A stretch of 6,572 bases of DNA, taken from Desulfobulbaceae bacterium UBA5123. GTDB taxonomy: Bacteria; Desulfobacterota; Desulfobulbia; Desulfobulbales; UBA5123. The notes under the pieces were generated by a model. It worked only from the letters and a program-made list of their open reading frames with translations. It ran no database searches and had not been told where the DNA came from. The stretch lies in assembly GCA_002415465.1 (NCBI GenBank), contig DHYT01000123.1, positions 1 through 6,572 of the forward strand, read 5' to 3'. Positions 5,649 to 6,572 of the stretch are shown one piece after another (within the stretch, counting starts at the first letter, position 1; every line of letters starts with the position of its first letter). A program made the translations under genes and the position numbers.

Positions 5649-6572
5649 ATGAAGATCAAATCGAAATTGATGTTGGCTCTGTTGGCGGTGGCGTTGGCGC
5701 CCATCGGCATCGGCTCGATCTTCTCCTATTACTATGCCAAGGGCGCGCTCACCGGTTCCGCGGTCAACCATCTGAAATCCGTCTCCTCCGTTCAGCATGC
5801 CAGGATCCACGCGATCCATTCCCGAAACTTGGAGCGCCTTTCCCTGGTCGCCAGCCGGACCCAGTTGCGGAAGAGTCTGGCGGCGGTTCTGGATAAGAAT
5901 TCCCGGCAAGACCTGCAAAAAATGGATCAAATCCTGGCGGACGCGCTTGCCTCCATCGATGATTTCGTCGGCATCACCGTTTACTCGCCGGCCGGGGTGG
6001 TGGTGGCCGCCACCGATGCGGCCCTGGTCGGCAAGAGGCATTTTGATCCTGCCTTCTTCGATCGCTGCCGCACCGAACAGCGCGTCGATTATCTGTTTCG
6101 CGACCGGCAGGGCAATCTGCGGCTCTATCTCTCTGGCCCCCTTTCTCTTGAGAAAAGGCTTGTCGGGGTGATCGTCATCGAATCCAGGGTGGACAGTATC
6201 CTGGCGTTGGTGCGGGATTATTCCGGGCTTGGGCAAACCGGCGAGACCCTTGTCGTCAAGCGGGACGAGGCCGGTAATCCGGTGTTTCTGCTGCCGACCC
6301 GGTTCGGCGGGGATGCGGCGGTGGGGCGGGCGCTTTCCAGAGACAAGAGGTATGCGGCGAACTACTCCTTTGCCGGCGAAAAGGTGCTGTTGGACTGTAT
6401 CGATTACCGGGAGCAGCCGGTGCTGGCCATCGGCCGTCACGTCGAGGCGGCGGGCTGGGGGGTGGTGGTGAAAATCGACCAGGCCGAGGCGTACGCGTCG
6501 GTGCATTCCCTGCGGCGGGTGTTGCTGCTGATGGGGGGGGGGGGGGGGGGTTTTGGTTTTTTTTTTTTTTTT
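5649..6572 (+). CDS. Membrane sensor protein, N-terminal Cache-like domain, 3'-truncated
   Basis: The frame starts at ATG 5649, 8 nt after AAGGG (5636-5640), and stays open to the window end. Residues 7 to about 26 form a transmembrane helix after a lysine-rich start (MKIKSK). Residues about 33-285 look like an extracytoplasmic double-Cache sensor: YSPAGVVVAATDAALVGK (112-129), LSGPL, LVGVIVIES, DYSGLGQTGETLVVKRDEAG, and YREQPVLAIGRHV with AAGWGVVVKID near the end. LRRVLLLM (288-295) begins the expected second transmembrane helix. This layout is typical of sensor histidine kinases, diguanylate cyclases and chemoreceptors; the output domain is missing, so the type cannot be told. The ligand is unknown. 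Sequence after 6532 is homopolymeric and unreliable, so coding is supported only to about residue 295. Confidence 0.8.
   Translation, partial: MKIKSKLMLALLAVALAPIGIGSIFSYYYAKGALTGSAVNHLKSVSSVQHARIHAIHSRNLERLSLVASRTQLRKSLAAVLDKNSRQDLQKMDQILADALASIDDFVGITVYSPAGVVVAATDAALVGKRHFDPAFFDRCRTEQRVDYLFRDRQGNLRLYLSGPLSLEKRLVGVIVIESRVDSILALVRDYSGLGQTGETLVVKRDEAGNPVFLLPTRFGGDAAVGRALSRDKRYAANYSFAGEKVLLDCIDYREQPVLAIGRHVEAAGWGVVVKIDQAEAYASVHSLRRVLLLMGGGGGGFGFFFFF
6533..6572. repeat. Poly-G/poly-T terminal run, probable sequencing artefact
   Basis: Eighteen G (6533-6550) are followed by TTTTGG and sixteen T (6557-6572) up to the last base. The run interrupts the sensor gene exactly where a second transmembrane helix should continue, replacing hydrophobic residues with glycine and phenylalanine. 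Such runs at a contig end are typical of no-signal poly-G reads or other low-quality ends. It should not be treated as genomic sequence. Confidence 0.85.

Noticed and set aside
5549..5896. 115-codon plus-strand frame overlapping the start of the sensor
   Set aside because: Different frame from the sensor, no domain, Arg/Gly-rich; it starts upstream of the likely transcription start.
5634..6506. 290-codon minus-strand frame over the sensor gene
   Set aside because: Antisense to a frame with a transmembrane helix and Cache-like motifs; the translation is His/Asp/Gly-rich and uninformative.
1..6572. CRISPR array, tRNA, rRNA, insertion sequence or phage attachment site
   Set aside because: No regularly spaced repeats, cloverleaf, rRNA signature, transposase frame or terminal inverted repeats were seen on either strand.

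Overview
This window is a GC-rich bacterial segment that most resembles the Desulfobacterota (former Deltaproteobacteria, sulfate- or metal-reducing types). The gene order obg-proB-proA-nadD is familiar from that group. The next gene encodes a Tat-exported split-Soret-like cytochrome c, a family best known from Desulfovibrio. The assignment is inferred from gene content, not from a database search. The window begins inside a gene and ends in artificial-looking poly-G/poly-T, so it is probably a complete short contig.

Region 1 (1-4107) is a tightly packed plus-strand housekeeping cluster. It holds the 3' part of the GTPase gene obg, then proB and proA (the first two enzymes of proline synthesis, in order), and nadD (NAD synthesis), which starts 2 bases after proA. 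Gaps are 36, 70 and 2 nt, which suggests one operon. The 70-nt proB-proA gap contains a hairpin. rsfS, often found after nadD, is not here.

Region 2 (4108-4460) is an AT-rich intergenic stretch and the most interesting part of the window. It holds a weak terminator candidate, a promoter-like segment, a perfect 7-3-7 palindrome (4253-4269), and a leader (4295-4398). The leader is closed by 12 Watson-Crick pairs and encloses at least two further hairpins. I do not recognise it as a known riboswitch or leader family.

Region 3 (4461-5375) is a monocistronic unit: the cytochrome gene followed by a 10-bp hairpin and then a near-perfect 22-bp, apparently bidirectional intrinsic terminator. Its codon choice differs from its neighbours in a way typical of highly expressed genes.

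Region 4 (5376-6572) holds a possible 30-codon small ORF just after the terminator and an extended -10-like promoter. It then holds the N-terminal part of a membrane sensor (TM helix plus extracytoplasmic Cache-like domain) whose signalling output domain is cut off by the contig end.
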